A stretch of DNA of 64,000 bases, taken from NCBI RefSeq assembly GCF_024399315.1, contig NZ_CP075170.1:2728001-2792000 (forward strand), read 5' to 3'. Numbering within the stretch: the first letter of the stretch is position 1; each line of letters starts with the position of its first letter. A model generated the notes under the pieces. That model was given only the letters and a program-made list of their open reading frames with translations, did not search any database and was not told the DNA's origin. This stretch comes from Chryseobacterium sp. MA9 (GTDB taxonomy: Bacteria; Bacteroidota; Bacteroidia; Flavobacteriales; Weeksellaceae). Below, piece after piece: positions 55,427 through 63,597 of the stretch. The position numbers were made by a program, and so were the translations under genes.

Positions 55427-56313
55427 AATTCTTCTTTTTTTGAAGCTCGAGGGTGAGCCTGATTAAACACTTTTTTCAATTGTTCAATATTAGCATTCGT
55501 ATAGACCTGAGTACTGGCAAGACTGGAATGCCCTAATATTTTTTTCACTTTGGAGATCTCCGCCCCATTATCCAACACGTGAGTAGCAAAGCTATGACGG
55601 AGGATGTGAGGACTTTTTTTTTCTTTCGTTGTTATAAGACTAAGGTACTTATTAACTACCACATAAACAAATTTTTCATTGAGTTTTTTCCCCTTCTTAT
55701 TTACAAAAAAATATGATTTAAATTCTGTCTGTGGATTTCTTATTTCCAGATAACTTTTAAGAAGTTCAGACAGTTCATTGGAAACAGGAATTACCCTTTC
55801 TTTATTTCCTTTTCCTATTACTTTTAATTCATTTTCATATAAATCAACATGCTCAAATATCAGGCCACAAAGTTCCGCTTTACGCATACCTGTCTGATAA
55901 AGAACTTCCATAATACATCTTTCAAGCACATCATGCAGTTGTTCGAAAACTCTTTCGTTAAGATCCATCATTTCCTCTTTAGACATAGGAATCTGTTTTT
56001 CAGCATAAAACTTCAGGGAAGAAATCCCTTCAGTGGGAGAAACTTTAATTTCACCTAATTTTAAAAGAAAAAGATAAAAACTACGAAGAGAAGATAATTT
56101 CCTGTTGATACTTCTTTTGGAAATATTATTTTCACTTAATTCAACAATGAAATTTCTGATGATTTTTTTGTCTGCTTTAGCCAGATTGTCAGAAGACTCT
56201 GTTCTGAGAAAGAAATAGGAGAAGTCTTCAAGGTCTTTTTTGTAGCTTGTAACTGTATGAGGAGAGTACCTTTTTTCGAATTGTAAGTATTCTAAAAACT
56301 TTTCCAGCATCAT
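55423..56313 (-). CDS. tyrosine recombinase of the XerC/XerD type
   Basis: 296-residue integrase-family protein, the normal Xer length, probably the chromosome dimer resolution enzyme. The N-terminal SAM-like domain is about 1-90. Catalytic residues are visible as the arginine in TGMRKAELCGL (about 145), lysine in VIGKGNKER, HILRHSFATH with H-x-x-R (about 240) and GHSSLASTQVYTNANI with H and the nucleophile tyrosine (about 274). Two adjacent ATGs at 56313 and 56310 are both possible. It sits between rpsU and hpf, the known flavobacterial order, so it is housekeeping rather than the island's integrase. Confidence 0.92.
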   Translation of the reverse strand: MMLEKFLEYLQFEKRYSPHTVTSYKKDLEDFSYFFLRTESSDNLAKADKKIIRNFIVELSENNISKRSINRKLSSLRSFYLFLLKLGEIKVSPTEGISSLKFYAEKQIPMSKEEMMDLNERVFEQLHDVLERCIMEVLYQTGMRKAELCGLIFEHVDLYENELKVIGKGNKERVIPVSNELSELLKSYLEIRNPQTEFKSYFFVNKKGKKLNEKFVYVVVNKYLSLITTKEKKSPHILRHSFATHVLDNGAEISKVKKILGHSSLASTQVYTNANIEQLKKVFNQAHPRASKKEEL

Positions 56314-56388
56314 GGGTATAAAAATAAAAATTCACTCCTCAAATATAAGAATTTAAGAAGTGAATTAATATATGGTTAAGAAAAAATC

Positions 56389-56586
56389 TTAAGCCTGCTC
56401 TTCTTTGCTAAGTGCTCTTTGTTTGTAAGCAGCTTTTAACCTTGATTGTCTCAAAGTTACAGAAGGCTTGATAAACGCTTGTCTAGATCTTAATTGACGA
56501 ACTGTACCTGTTTTATCAAATTTTCTCTTGTATTTTTTTAAAGCTCTGTCGATGGATTCACCATCTTTTACTGGAATTATTAACAT
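56389..56586 (-). CDS. rpsU: 30S ribosomal protein S21
   Basis: 65-residue S21 of the small subunit. The start LIIPVKDGESIDRALKKYKRKFDKTG is diagnostic and the rest is basic (KPSVTLRQSRLKAAYKQ), ending KEEQA. It is the first gene of the rpsU-xer-hpf-tRNA run and has a full-consensus promoter at 56610-56640. Confidence 0.96.
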   Translation of the reverse strand: MLIIPVKDGESIDRALKKYKRKFDKTGTVRQLRSRQAFIKPSVTLRQSRLKAAYKQRALSKEEQA

Positions 56587-56609
56587 ATTTTACATCTCAT
56601 TTTGGATTG

Positions 56610-56640
56610 CAAAACTAGACAATTTTTCTTACATCACAAA
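56610..56640 (-). promoter_or_regulatory. promoter for rpsU
   Basis: On the minus strand TTTG (56640-56637), an exact 19-base spacer and TAGTTTTG (56617-56610). The start is expected near 56605, about 20 bases before the ATG. Confidence 0.8.
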
Positions 56641-56832
56641 ATATATTACTACAAAGAATCACTCTCATATCTAATGACCTTTAAAAAACCTAGCATTAAA
56701 GGCATTTAACACATAATAATATTTTTATCCACAATGACTAAATATTCAAATCTTAGCAGTTTCAAATTATTCATTTCACGACCTGTTCTCATTAAAAAAC
56801 GCCCATATTAATGAAATATAAACAAAAAGCAT

Positions 56833-56840
56833 TATCTTTG
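56833..56840 (+). promoter_or_regulatory. TAnnTTTG promoter box for ssrA
   Basis: TATCTTTG ends 16 bases before the mature tmRNA 5' end, leaving a short leader for removal by RNase P. A -33 TTTG was not seen. Confidence 0.6.
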
Positions 56841-56856
56841 CATTCACTTTATTCAT

Positions 56857-57252
56857 GGGGTTGACTGGTTTCGACAGCAAGACCAATGGGTAAGTAAGCA
56901 TGCAGAGAACCGTGGCGCGATCTCTTTAATCCCTTGCTACAAAACTTTAACTGGCAACGAAGAGTTCGCTCTTGCAGCTTAATATCGAAGTATAGTAGAT
57001 CAAGCGTTTTCCTGAAGATAGTAAGGAAGCAAGATATCTCACAAATGCTCTGTTCTGCGGCGTTTGATCCTGAGATATAGGAATGCAGGAATAAGATTTT
57101 AGACGCTTCGGCTAAAATTCGAAAATTATAGAAGATAAGCTGGAAGTTGAGTGTCTGCCCTCTGCCTTCAGTCGAAAACCAATGGTAGAATAAGCATGTA
57201 GAAATCTTATGTATTGCTTGTTTGGACGAGGGTTCGAATCCCTCCAACTCCA
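56857..57252 (+). ncRNA. ssrA: transfer-messenger RNA
   Basis: tmRNA that rescues stalled ribosomes. The 5' end GGGGTTGACTGG pairs with 3' CAACTCC to form the acceptor stem; the T-arm GGGTTCGAATCCC precedes the 3' end, and CCA is not encoded. The tag reading frame is at 56953-56979, coding GNEEFALAA, followed by TAA (56980-56982). The length of 396 bases is typical. Its 3' end is a common attachment site for genomic islands, and DNA of a different character begins immediately after it. Confidence 0.95.
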
Positions 57253-57253
57253 C
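57231..57253 (+). other. putative island attachment site at the ssrA 3' end
   Basis: The T-arm and acceptor 3' segment GGTTCGAATCCCTCCAACTC is the usual integration target in tmRNA genes. Gene content changes abruptly after it. The second att copy is not in the window, so this is inferred. Confidence 0.4.
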
Positions 57254-57974
57254 TTTTTAATCTAAAGAGAATTTGTAAATTATTGAATTTTAAATAATTA
57301 CATTTTCTCTTTTTTGTTTTGTATCCAAAATTGTATCCGAAAACTAAATTTGGTAATTATTTGATCTAATTAAACCTCATTTAATCTATTTGAATAAACC
57401 TCAATTATAAAGCTTTATAAGGATGTAAAGATACAAACTATAGAAATGATTTCAAATAAATTAGTACCATTTTAGATATATAGAATATATAAGGAGCTAG
57501 ATTTTCAACAATGGAATTTTAGCTCTTTTTTAATGTTTTTATTTATTGCGAAAATAATCAATTCCATTTTTAGGAATGTATCGCCCCTCTGTTTTAATAC
57601 ATTTAATCTTTTGATTGCTTTTTCAATATAAACAATGAATAATCAATCACCTATATAAAATGGCATCTATATGGTTTATGAAGTTGTAAAGCTTCTCTGA
57701 AAAAATATCTAAAAAATGTTTAGGTTACTAAATGGTAAGTAAAAATAATGCCTTAAATTTAAAAGACAGGGGGATATAGGGAAAAACGTCTTTTCGGGGT
57801 GTACCTTAGACTAACATAGGTACTGTATTAATACATTTATTAAGAATAATATAATTCCTTAAAAACAAGCTACTAAAAGATGGAAAAAAATACGACAAGA
57901 TTTGACGTACTATGGGAATAATTTTGAAAAAAAATAATCACACTTGAATAAACAGTGAATTTAGGCAGAATGTG
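57254..57974. other. gene-poor junction downstream of ssrA
   Basis: About 720 bases with no credible open frame. It contains the direct repeat TGTATCCAAAA / TGTATCCGAAAA (57321-57344) and an inverted repeat GTACCT / AGGTAC (57801-57806 with 57818-57823). No intact integrase is found. Confidence 0.5.
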
Positions 57975-57982
57975 TATATTTG
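57975..57982 (+). promoter_or_regulatory. TAnnTTTG promoter box for the unknown gene pair
   Basis: TATATTTG, 31 bases before the ATG at 58014. No TTTG at 19-20 spacing was found. Confidence 0.55.
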
Positions 57983-58013
57983 TTTAAAACAATAATAACC
58001 TCTTCTTTTCAAT

Positions 58014-58463
58014 ATGCAATTTATAAAGATATCTAGTAATACTGAGTGTAGTTGCTTAAATGATTCTTATGCTGATTTAACAAATATGTTTGTTAGAAAA
58101 GTGAGAAAAGCTCCCGACATGAAGGATGCAGACTTTAAAAATCATTTTGAAAGAGATAAAACTCCCGAAACAAATACATGTGATGAAATTTGCGGGTTTC
58201 ATGGAGTTTCAATTGAGATTTGGAACGATAGCAGTTCCAAAGCTTTATTAGAGAAATATCTCTACACTGCAGGAATAAGCCCAAAACATAAAAATAATCT
58301 ATCTGTTTTCAAATTAAAAGAAAATGCAGGGTTAGTAAAACACACTCCACATCAAGTAGAATTCAATGAATATCATTATGATTTTTATAAAGAAGACTCT
58401 TTCACTGTTGATCGTTTAGAACTAATTGAAATGATCCCCTTAATACCAAATCAAGATGCTTAA
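58014..58463 (+). CDS. unrecognised protein, first gene of overlapping pair
   Basis: 149-residue soluble protein of unknown function. No signal peptide or membrane helix is seen. Four cysteines lie as C-x-C near residues 12 and 14 and C-x3-C near 56 and 60 (CSC, CDEIC), a layout that could bind a metal. The rest is charged and mixed, with the segments FHGVSIEIWND, AGISPKHKNNLSVFKL and FNEYHYDFYKEDSF. It overlaps the next gene by 8 bases, so the two proteins are probably made together. Position beside ssrA and the restriction-modification genes suggests an island cargo or defence role, but no known family was recognised. Confidence 0.7.
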   Translation: MQFIKISSNTECSCLNDSYADLTNMFVRKVRKAPDMKDADFKNHFERDKTPETNTCDEICGFHGVSIEIWNDSSSKALLEKYLYTAGISPKHKNNLSVFKLKENAGLVKHTPHQVEFNEYHYDFYKEDSFTVDRLELIEMIPLIPNQDA

Positions 58464-59733
58464 CTTAACTAGTACTCAGCTAACAAATTCTGAATTGCCT
58501 GTAATAACAGACAACTATAGTGTTTTGCATTTTGATGAATATCCTATCTTATTCACAGGGACAAACAAATATGGAAATAAAATTATTGGATCGTTTTGTG
58601 ATGAAGACGATGAAACTAACACTTTAATTTATTTTACAATAATAGTTAGCGATAAGGATTTTAGTAATTTTTATAAAAAGAAAATATCTTATAGAGAATT
58701 AATACTTAATTCTAACGAAATTTTTATACTTGAGAAAAATTATAATAATAAAATCCTTAAATCTTATTTTGTACCTATATCAGACATACCATTAGATTAT
58801 ATCCCATTAGAATCATCATTTATTCCAGATAAATATATAGTGTCTGAATCTTTAAGTTATTCTTTTAGTTTAAAAGGAAAGTTAGCTGATTTCCATAAAG
58901 CATTAGTAGATGACATTAATAGCATAAATTCAAAAATATATGATTATTTAAATGAAAGCTTGCAAACATTAAATATATTCGGAATCACATCAAAAGTTTT
59001 TTCACAGCCTTCTAACACAGGAAGTTATAGATTAAATTTTGATATTAATTTTATACCCAACCCTCAACTTAATTTTTTTGAGGTAGATAAGGACAAAGTG
59101 ACTGAATTTATAAATCAATACCTTAACTATATTTCCCAAACGTTACCACATGAGAAAGAGGATTTTTTAAATAATCACACCGAAGAATCGGAGGATTTTT
59201 CAATAATCCAAAATAGCTTTAAGGAAATATTTCATAGCTCTCATCAAGAACCTGTATCAACAGTTTCTGATATACTAATTGATAGTATTAATAACGTGGC
59301 GGAGAAATTATCTGATGTGAGTGAATTTATGAAGTCAAATGACAGCTTCAATTCTATAGAAGTAGGCATAATTAACCAAGGTCAATTTTTAAGCAATGGT
59401 ACTATTGACAGTAATTATAAATCTATTGTTGATTCAAAACTTTTATCAACAGATACAACTGATGAAGAAATAAAAGTAGTTTCTGACGAAACTCCCCAAA
59501 ATTATAGAATATTAGTTTTTAGAATAAATAGTGAAACAGGAAAAGGAGGCGCAAGACTTTATCCTGATTCTTCTGAAAAACACCATAAAATAGCACTAAC
59601 AGTACATACAAATAAAAAAGATTTAGCTAATTCGATTTTCACTGAAAGTCTTTACGAAGATAAGGTTGTTGATGTGATGGGAATTGCTACATCAATTGAT
59701 GGAGTATATAAAAAAATAGAATGTTATTTATAG
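58456..59733 (+). CDS. unrecognised 425-residue partner protein
   Basis: 425-residue soluble protein. The first 130 or so residues are beta-rich: LHFDEYPILFTGTNKYGNKIIGSF, then an acidic turn DEDDETN. This recalls the uncharacterised DUF6575 group, but from memory only. A middle part (about 145-290) is helical and Asn/Ser-rich, with a likely short coiled region near 285-305 (INNVAEKLSDVSEFMKSN). The last 75 residues form a second beta-rich unit (YRILVFRINSETGKGGARLY, KIALTVHT, VVDVMGIA, IECYL). No enzyme motif is visible. The gene begins inside its partner's end (8-base overlap). Confidence 0.7.
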   Translation: MLNLTSTQLTNSELPVITDNYSVLHFDEYPILFTGTNKYGNKIIGSFCDEDDETNTLIYFTIIVSDKDFSNFYKKKISYRELILNSNEIFILEKNYNNKILKSYFVPISDIPLDYIPLESSFIPDKYIVSESLSYSFSLKGKLADFHKALVDDINSINSKIYDYLNESLQTLNIFGITSKVFSQPSNTGSYRLNFDINFIPNPQLNFFEVDKDKVTEFINQYLNYISQTLPHEKEDFLNNHTEESEDFSIIQNSFKEIFHSSHQEPVSTVSDILIDSINNVAEKLSDVSEFMKSNDSFNSIEVGIINQGQFLSNGTIDSNYKSIVDSKLLSTDTTDEEIKVVSDETPQNYRILVFRINSETGKGGARLYPDSSEKHHKIALTVHTNKKDLANSIFTESLYEDKVVDVMGIATSIDGVYKKIECYL

Positions 59734-60016
59734 TTTTATACAAAAAAATAACATCAAATTTATAAATTAAATATTATTGAAAAATAGCAACTTATTTAAT
59801 AAATTGAAAAGCGACAACAATTACATATTAATAATTTTATGATATTTGCATACAATTGTAATTAAAAATGGTTTAATTATTGATATAAACAGATTTATCC
59901 AAAAAAGCTTATAAGCTATTTTAGATGAACATCAACGGAAAATAAAAGTGTAAAACTTTTGCTTTTGTCTTGTGAATCGGCAAAATTCTTAATACTACAA
60001 AATGCAAACAGTTTAG
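59734..60016. other. spacer with no gene
   Basis: AT-rich sequence after the unknown pair. No open frame or clear promoter is seen before the hairpin run. Confidence 0.4.
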
Positions 60017-60114
60017 CGCACTTGTCATATAGGCAAGTGGCTTATCCTGTTTTTATGTAGTATAGGCTTTGCCGAGCCTTCAAGACTAAAAGCAAGTGAG
60101 AACCACTTGCTTTT
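60017..60114 (+). ncRNA. run of three hairpins with shared CACTTG words
   Basis: Three inverted repeats in 98 bases: CACTTG/CAAGTG (60019-60024 with 60034-60039), AGGCT/AGCCT (60064-60068 with 60075-60079) and AAAAGCAAGTG/CACTTGCTTTT (60088-60098 with 60104-60114), the last followed by T residues. The outer hairpins share CACTTG and could pair with each other. It may be a small RNA, an attenuator or part of a transfer region. Confidence 0.4.
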
Positions 60115-60148
60115 TCGTTGCTCAAAATCAAACAAAATTTATAAAAAT

Positions 60149-60358
60149 ATGAGCAACACAAATGAGGGCGGATGCTTACCCGTATTAGCATTTATTCTTT
60201 ATGCAGTCGTTATTATTGGTTCAGGAGTTCTTTCATGGAATTGGACTGAGCCACAATCTTTTCTCGGAGCAATCGGATTTATGATTGTCTGGGGAATTCT
60301 TTCTTACATAGGACACTTTATTCTCATTGGAATTATCGCATTATTATCTGAAAAATAA
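60149..60358 (+). CDS. small membrane protein
   Basis: 69 residues from the ATG at 60149 (SNTNEGGCLPVLAFILYAV). Two hydrophobic segments at about 9-28 and 36-64 make it an integral membrane protein. A longer frame from 60107 would start inside the hairpin at 60088-60114, so it is not used. Family unknown. It is 6 bases upstream of the lipoprotein gene and likely in one transcript. Confidence 0.65.
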   Translation: MSNTNEGGCLPVLAFILYAVVIIGSGVLSWNWTEPQSFLGAIGFMIVWGILSYIGHFILIGIIALLSEK

Positions 60359-60364
60359 GTAATT

Positions 60365-60823
60365 ATGAAAAAAGTTTACTTATTAATGGCTTTTTGTGTA
60401 GTAGTTAGCTGTAAAAAACGAGACACTTGGGATAATGTTTATATGAACTCCGATTCCATTAGCACAGATACGACTTATCAGGCTTCTACACCTGTTTTTA
60501 ATGATTCTACAAGCATTATTCAAGATACAGTGTCAATTACGTCAACAAAACCCAAATACGCTATTATATGGGCTATTATAGCCCCAAATAGTGATTCTGT
60601 ACTTACTAAAGAGAATATGTCTCGCTATCAAAGTATTGGAAGTGATGTTATTGAAATGACAGACGTTAGCGAAGATTCGAAGTACAAAAAAATGGACGAA
60701 TTCGAGAAAACACTCTATAAGGACGGTGCTGTTCCAACAGGAATGAATATCAGAAAAAGAAAGATTCTCGTATTTGACAGCTATGCCGAAGCATCAAAAC
60801 AAAGAGAAGAATTTATCAAATAG
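60365..60823 (+). CDS. lipoprotein of unknown function
   Basis: 152 residues with a lipoprotein signal: LLMAFCVVVSC, the cysteine near residue 16 being lipidated. A Ser/Thr-rich linker (to about 60) leads to a compact domain with KYAIIWAIIAPNSDSVLTKENMSRYQ, EKTLYKDGAVPTGMNIRKRKILVFDSYAEA and a basic end. Family not recognised; genes like this are common cargo of Bacteroidota mobile elements. It precedes a second small secreted protein gene by 28 bases. Confidence 0.7.
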   Translation: MKKVYLLMAFCVVVSCKKRDTWDNVYMNSDSISTDTTYQASTPVFNDSTSIIQDTVSITSTKPKYAIIWAIIAPNSDSVLTKENMSRYQSIGSDVIEMTDVSEDSKYKKMDEFEKTLYKDGAVPTGMNIRKRKILVFDSYAEASKQREEFIK

Positions 60824-60851
60824 ACATTATTAACAATCAAAAATAATTACA

Positions 60852-61172
60852 ATGAAAAAATTAATTTTTACTTTATTATTGGCAGTGCCAACATTTTACT
60901 TCGCGCAGGAAGAAAAACCGAAAGAATCACCAACCGCTAAAGAGTGTGATTTACCGAAAGATTTCAAAGAGCCAATCAAAAATAACAGATTAAAGAAATT
61001 TGTTGCTATTGACAACGGAGTTGATGAAAAAGAGGTAATTATTATCCGAGCACAAAATGGCTTTGGAAGTGGGATTTATACAGCTTGCGTAAAAGGACAG
61101 CCAATCCAATATCAAAAGATGGGAACAGTTTTTATGCGTGAAGGGAAAAATCCTTTTAACAATGCAAAATGA
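60852..61172 (+). CDS. small secreted protein
   Basis: 106-residue exported protein. The signal peptide is KLIFTLLLAVPTFYFAQ, and the mature part has two cysteines (KECDLP, TACVKG) able to form a disulfide. VIIIRAQNGFGSGIYTACVKGQPIQYQKMG forms the best-ordered part. Function unknown. Its stop overlaps the ATG of a 60-residue frame (ATGA), which suggests translational coupling. Confidence 0.7.
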   Translation: MKKLIFTLLLAVPTFYFAQEEKPKESPTAKECDLPKDFKEPIKNNRLKKFVAIDNGVDEKEVIIIRAQNGFGSGIYTACVKGQPIQYQKMGTVFMREGKNPFNNAK

Positions 61173-61351
61173 TATTGCAGTTTCAGAGAGCATGTATTCT
61201 ACCATTTGAATTTAAACAGTACAGCATTTGGGATGATGTATCACTTATTTTGATATTGTTTGCTTTTCTTACTTTTTACATTAGCTTTTCTTATTATTTA
61301 TTACTTATTTTAAAAACAGCGGTTAGAAGAATAAAGAATTTTATTCTATAA
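61169..61351 (+). CDS. small hydrophobic protein, tentative
   Basis: 60 residues starting in the ATGA overlap with the preceding gene. One long hydrophobic stretch (about 27-50, LILILFAFLTFYISFSYYLLLIL) is followed by a basic end (RRIKNF). It could be a one-helix membrane protein. There is no family match and codon evidence is weak, so it may be non-coding. Confidence 0.45.
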   Translation: MILQFQRACILPFEFKQYSIWDDVSLILILFAFLTFYISFSYYLLLILKTAVRRIKNFIL

Positions 61352-61441
61352 CAAAAATTACATTAACCAAGCTTTTTACGGTTTTCCACATTGTAATAAT
61401 AAAAAAACTACTTAAATTGTTTTTAAAATTCTTAATTTAAT

Positions 61442-61918
61442 ATGAAATCAATTTTAATTAATGGTGCTAGTCACGCAGGAAAATCCGAAACCGCAAAAGA
61501 GGTTTGCATACAGCTAAAACCAACAAAAGTTTATAAACTTTCTGCCGTTGTTGCAAATCTAAAAGATAGTACTTTGCAAGAATCAAGTGTTCAGAATATT
61601 TTTAATAATACATTTATCATACAAGTTAAAAATAAGTGGATATTGATTGTAGCGGGTTCACCAACTGAACAAGAAATACAAATTTCAATCTTAATAAAAA
61701 TATGCATTGAGATAAATATCAATATTTCTTTTGCTCTTGTATTTATGAGATTATTTGAAAGATTAGAAGACTTTGACACAAAAAGGGAATTATCAGAAAT
61801 GAGTGATATTATTCATTCAGAAACAATTTACAGAATAAATAATAACAACTTCAAAGATACAATTGAGTGGAAAGAAAGAATAGATCGCATCGTTAAACTT
61901 ATTAATCAGAATATTTAA
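61442..61918 (+). CDS. P-loop nucleotide-binding protein, kinase-like
   Basis: 158-residue protein with an N-terminal Walker A motif GASHAGKSET (residues 8-17) in the layout of small nucleotide or shikimate-type kinases. ILIVAGSPTEQE near 70 sits where a Walker B-like strand or NMP-binding part would be, and FMRLFERLEDFDTKREL near 100-117 looks like a lid region. The substrate is unknown. It is convergent with the methyltransferase gene and ends at a strong terminator. Confidence 0.72.
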   Translation: MKSILINGASHAGKSETAKEVCIQLKPTKVYKLSAVVANLKDSTLQESSVQNIFNNTFIIQVKNKWILIVAGSPTEQEIQISILIKICIEININISFALVFMRLFERLEDFDTKRELSEMSDIIHSETIYRINNNNFKDTIEWKERIDRIVKLINQNI

Positions 61919-61930
61919 GATAATAAAAAA

Positions 61931-61948
61931 CAGGCTTAATTAAGCCTG
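61931..61948. terminator. bidirectional terminator palindrome
   Basis: CAGGCTTAATTAAGCCTG, a perfect 18-base palindrome flanked by an A run and a T run, between the convergent P-loop and methyltransferase genes. Confidence 0.85.
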
Positions 61949-62015
61949 CTTTTTATTTTAAACAAATTCTAAACTTTAAATGTTTTTTTAATTAGACATT
62001 ATATAAAAGTCGTTA

Positions 62016-63593
62016 TTAACAAACATTTCTTGCGCTACCTAATAATTGATTTTCATGGGTATTTACAGAATTAGACTTCAATTTGACCGATGATAAATCA
62101 CTATTAATATCAAAAACTCCAGTTTCAACTATTGCTTTAGCTAAAGCATCTATTACAGGCACCGAAACACTATTCCCAATTAATTTCATCCACCTTGCCC
62201 TATTTTCAGGAAGAAGAAAATCCGAAGGAAACCCTTGAATCAAGCAAGCCTCTTCTTTAGTAATTCTACGATAATTTTTATTCTTAAAAACTTCGTTGAT
62301 AAACAAATCTTTGTGTTCATCTTGATTTTTTGCTCGGATAACTTCTGTTGTTACATAATCATTAGTGTCACTAGCCACTAAAGTTGGAAATATATTCGAT
62401 GTTGGCAAGAAAATTCGATTAATCCCATATAATCCTGTACTGATCTTGGTATTCTTAAAATCATAACGTACTTCAATAGGAACTAACATCCCTTTTTCAA
62501 TCATTAAAGGTATTGTTTTGGATAGAGATATTTTTTTTAATTTTAACTCTCTATTTGTTTTTAAATCATCGACAATGAGAATATTACCTGGACAATTGTT
62601 AATTATAACTTTTTCATTTTCAGTTAATTCCAAATCTAAATTTCCATTTATTGAATAAGAATAATTAACTTTTTTGAAAATACCCAAATCCACTAAACTT
62701 TCAATTTCATTTTTTTTTATGGATGGATCAAGAGATTGAAAGTGTTTTAATGATAGAGGATTACCATCAAGATTACCATAAGCACTTTTGCGTCTATTTT
62801 TCAACAGTAAATAACAAATTGACTTTTGTCTTTCCGTTGTTTCTAAAATATCCCAAGAATGAATTGTCGAATGACCATTTCTTAAGTCATTAAATAAGAA
62901 ATAATCATTTAAACCATTACTGGTTGACAAGCTCATAGTTTTTTGTGGTACAATTTCCCCAAATAAATCTTTATATACTTCTTCTTTTTTATCGATAAGC
63001 TGTTCATTGAAATCAGATAAAATAGAAGCTAGTTTTATTTTTTTTTGTAATGGTTTAGGTAGAACAAATTTATTTGCAAATTTCTTATTTTTAAATCCAA
63101 TAATGTAAATTCTTACTCTATTTTGAGGAACACCATAATCAAAAGAATTCAATACATAATAATTCGCATGATAACCAGCCTCTTTTATCCTCTCTAAAAT
63201 ATATTTTAATGCTTCTTTATTTCTTGGATCAACCAAGCCTTTTACATTTTCAAAAATAAAAGCATCTGGCTTCGATTGATGTAGTAAGAAAATCGTATCA
63301 TTCCATAACTGTCCTCTATCGTCATCAAAACCCAAATTTCTTCCAGCTATTGACCAACTTTGACAAGGCACACCAGCAGTTAATAAATTATGCTTTGGTA
63401 GTTGTTTAATCTTCCTGATATCCCCTAAATTATTCTCAATAGGTTCATCTGAATTCCTACAATAAGTTTCAATTGCATCTTTATCTATTTCACTAAAGCC
63501 TAAACATTCACCCCCATTATTATCCAATGCCATTCGAAAACCTCCAATTCCTGAAAATAAATCTATAAAACTAAACTTTATTTCTTTCTTCAT
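62016..63593 (-). CDS. C5-cytosine DNA methyltransferase (type II)
   Basis: 525-residue modification enzyme. Motif I is DLFSGIGGFRMAL, motif IV has the catalytic PCQSWSIAGRN (cysteine near 77), motif VI FENV, motif VIII QNRVRIYIIG, motif IX near 430 and motif X GNSVSVPV near 480. It transfers methyl groups to cytosine-5. The length is well above the usual 330-420 because a long stretch of about 240 residues lies between motifs VIII and IX, where the target-recognition domain sits. It follows the endonuclease gene by 4 bases. Confidence 0.95.
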   Translation of the reverse strand: MKKEIKFSFIDLFSGIGGFRMALDNNGGECLGFSEIDKDAIETYCRNSDEPIENNLGDIRKIKQLPKHNLLTAGVPCQSWSIAGRNLGFDDDRGQLWNDTIFLLHQSKPDAFIFENVKGLVDPRNKEALKYILERIKEAGYHANYYVLNSFDYGVPQNRVRIYIIGFKNKKFANKFVLPKPLQKKIKLASILSDFNEQLIDKKEEVYKDLFGEIVPQKTMSLSTSNGLNDYFLFNDLRNGHSTIHSWDILETTERQKSICYLLLKNRRKSAYGNLDGNPLSLKHFQSLDPSIKKNEIESLVDLGIFKKVNYSYSINGNLDLELTENEKVIINNCPGNILIVDDLKTNRELKLKKISLSKTIPLMIEKGMLVPIEVRYDFKNTKISTGLYGINRIFLPTSNIFPTLVASDTNDYVTTEVIRAKNQDEHKDLFINEVFKNKNYRRITKEEACLIQGFPSDFLLPENRARWMKLIGNSVSVPVIDALAKAIVETGVFDINSDLSSVKLKSNSVNTHENQLLGSARNVC

Positions 63594-63597
63594 AATC

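Noticed and set aside
55423..56313. Xer-like recombinase as the island integrase
   Set aside because: It sits on the other side of ssrA in the conserved rpsU-xer-hpf order and overlaps hpf, so it is the housekeeping recombinase.
56849..57253. 134-codon minus-strand frame with an ELEGFEPSS-like start
   Set aside because: It lies wholly antisense to tmRNA; this is a well-known false gene call.
57426..57433. TATCTTTA on the minus strand as the promoter of a lost integrase
   Set aside because: It differs from consensus at the last base, and no open frame follows; too weak to claim a remnant.
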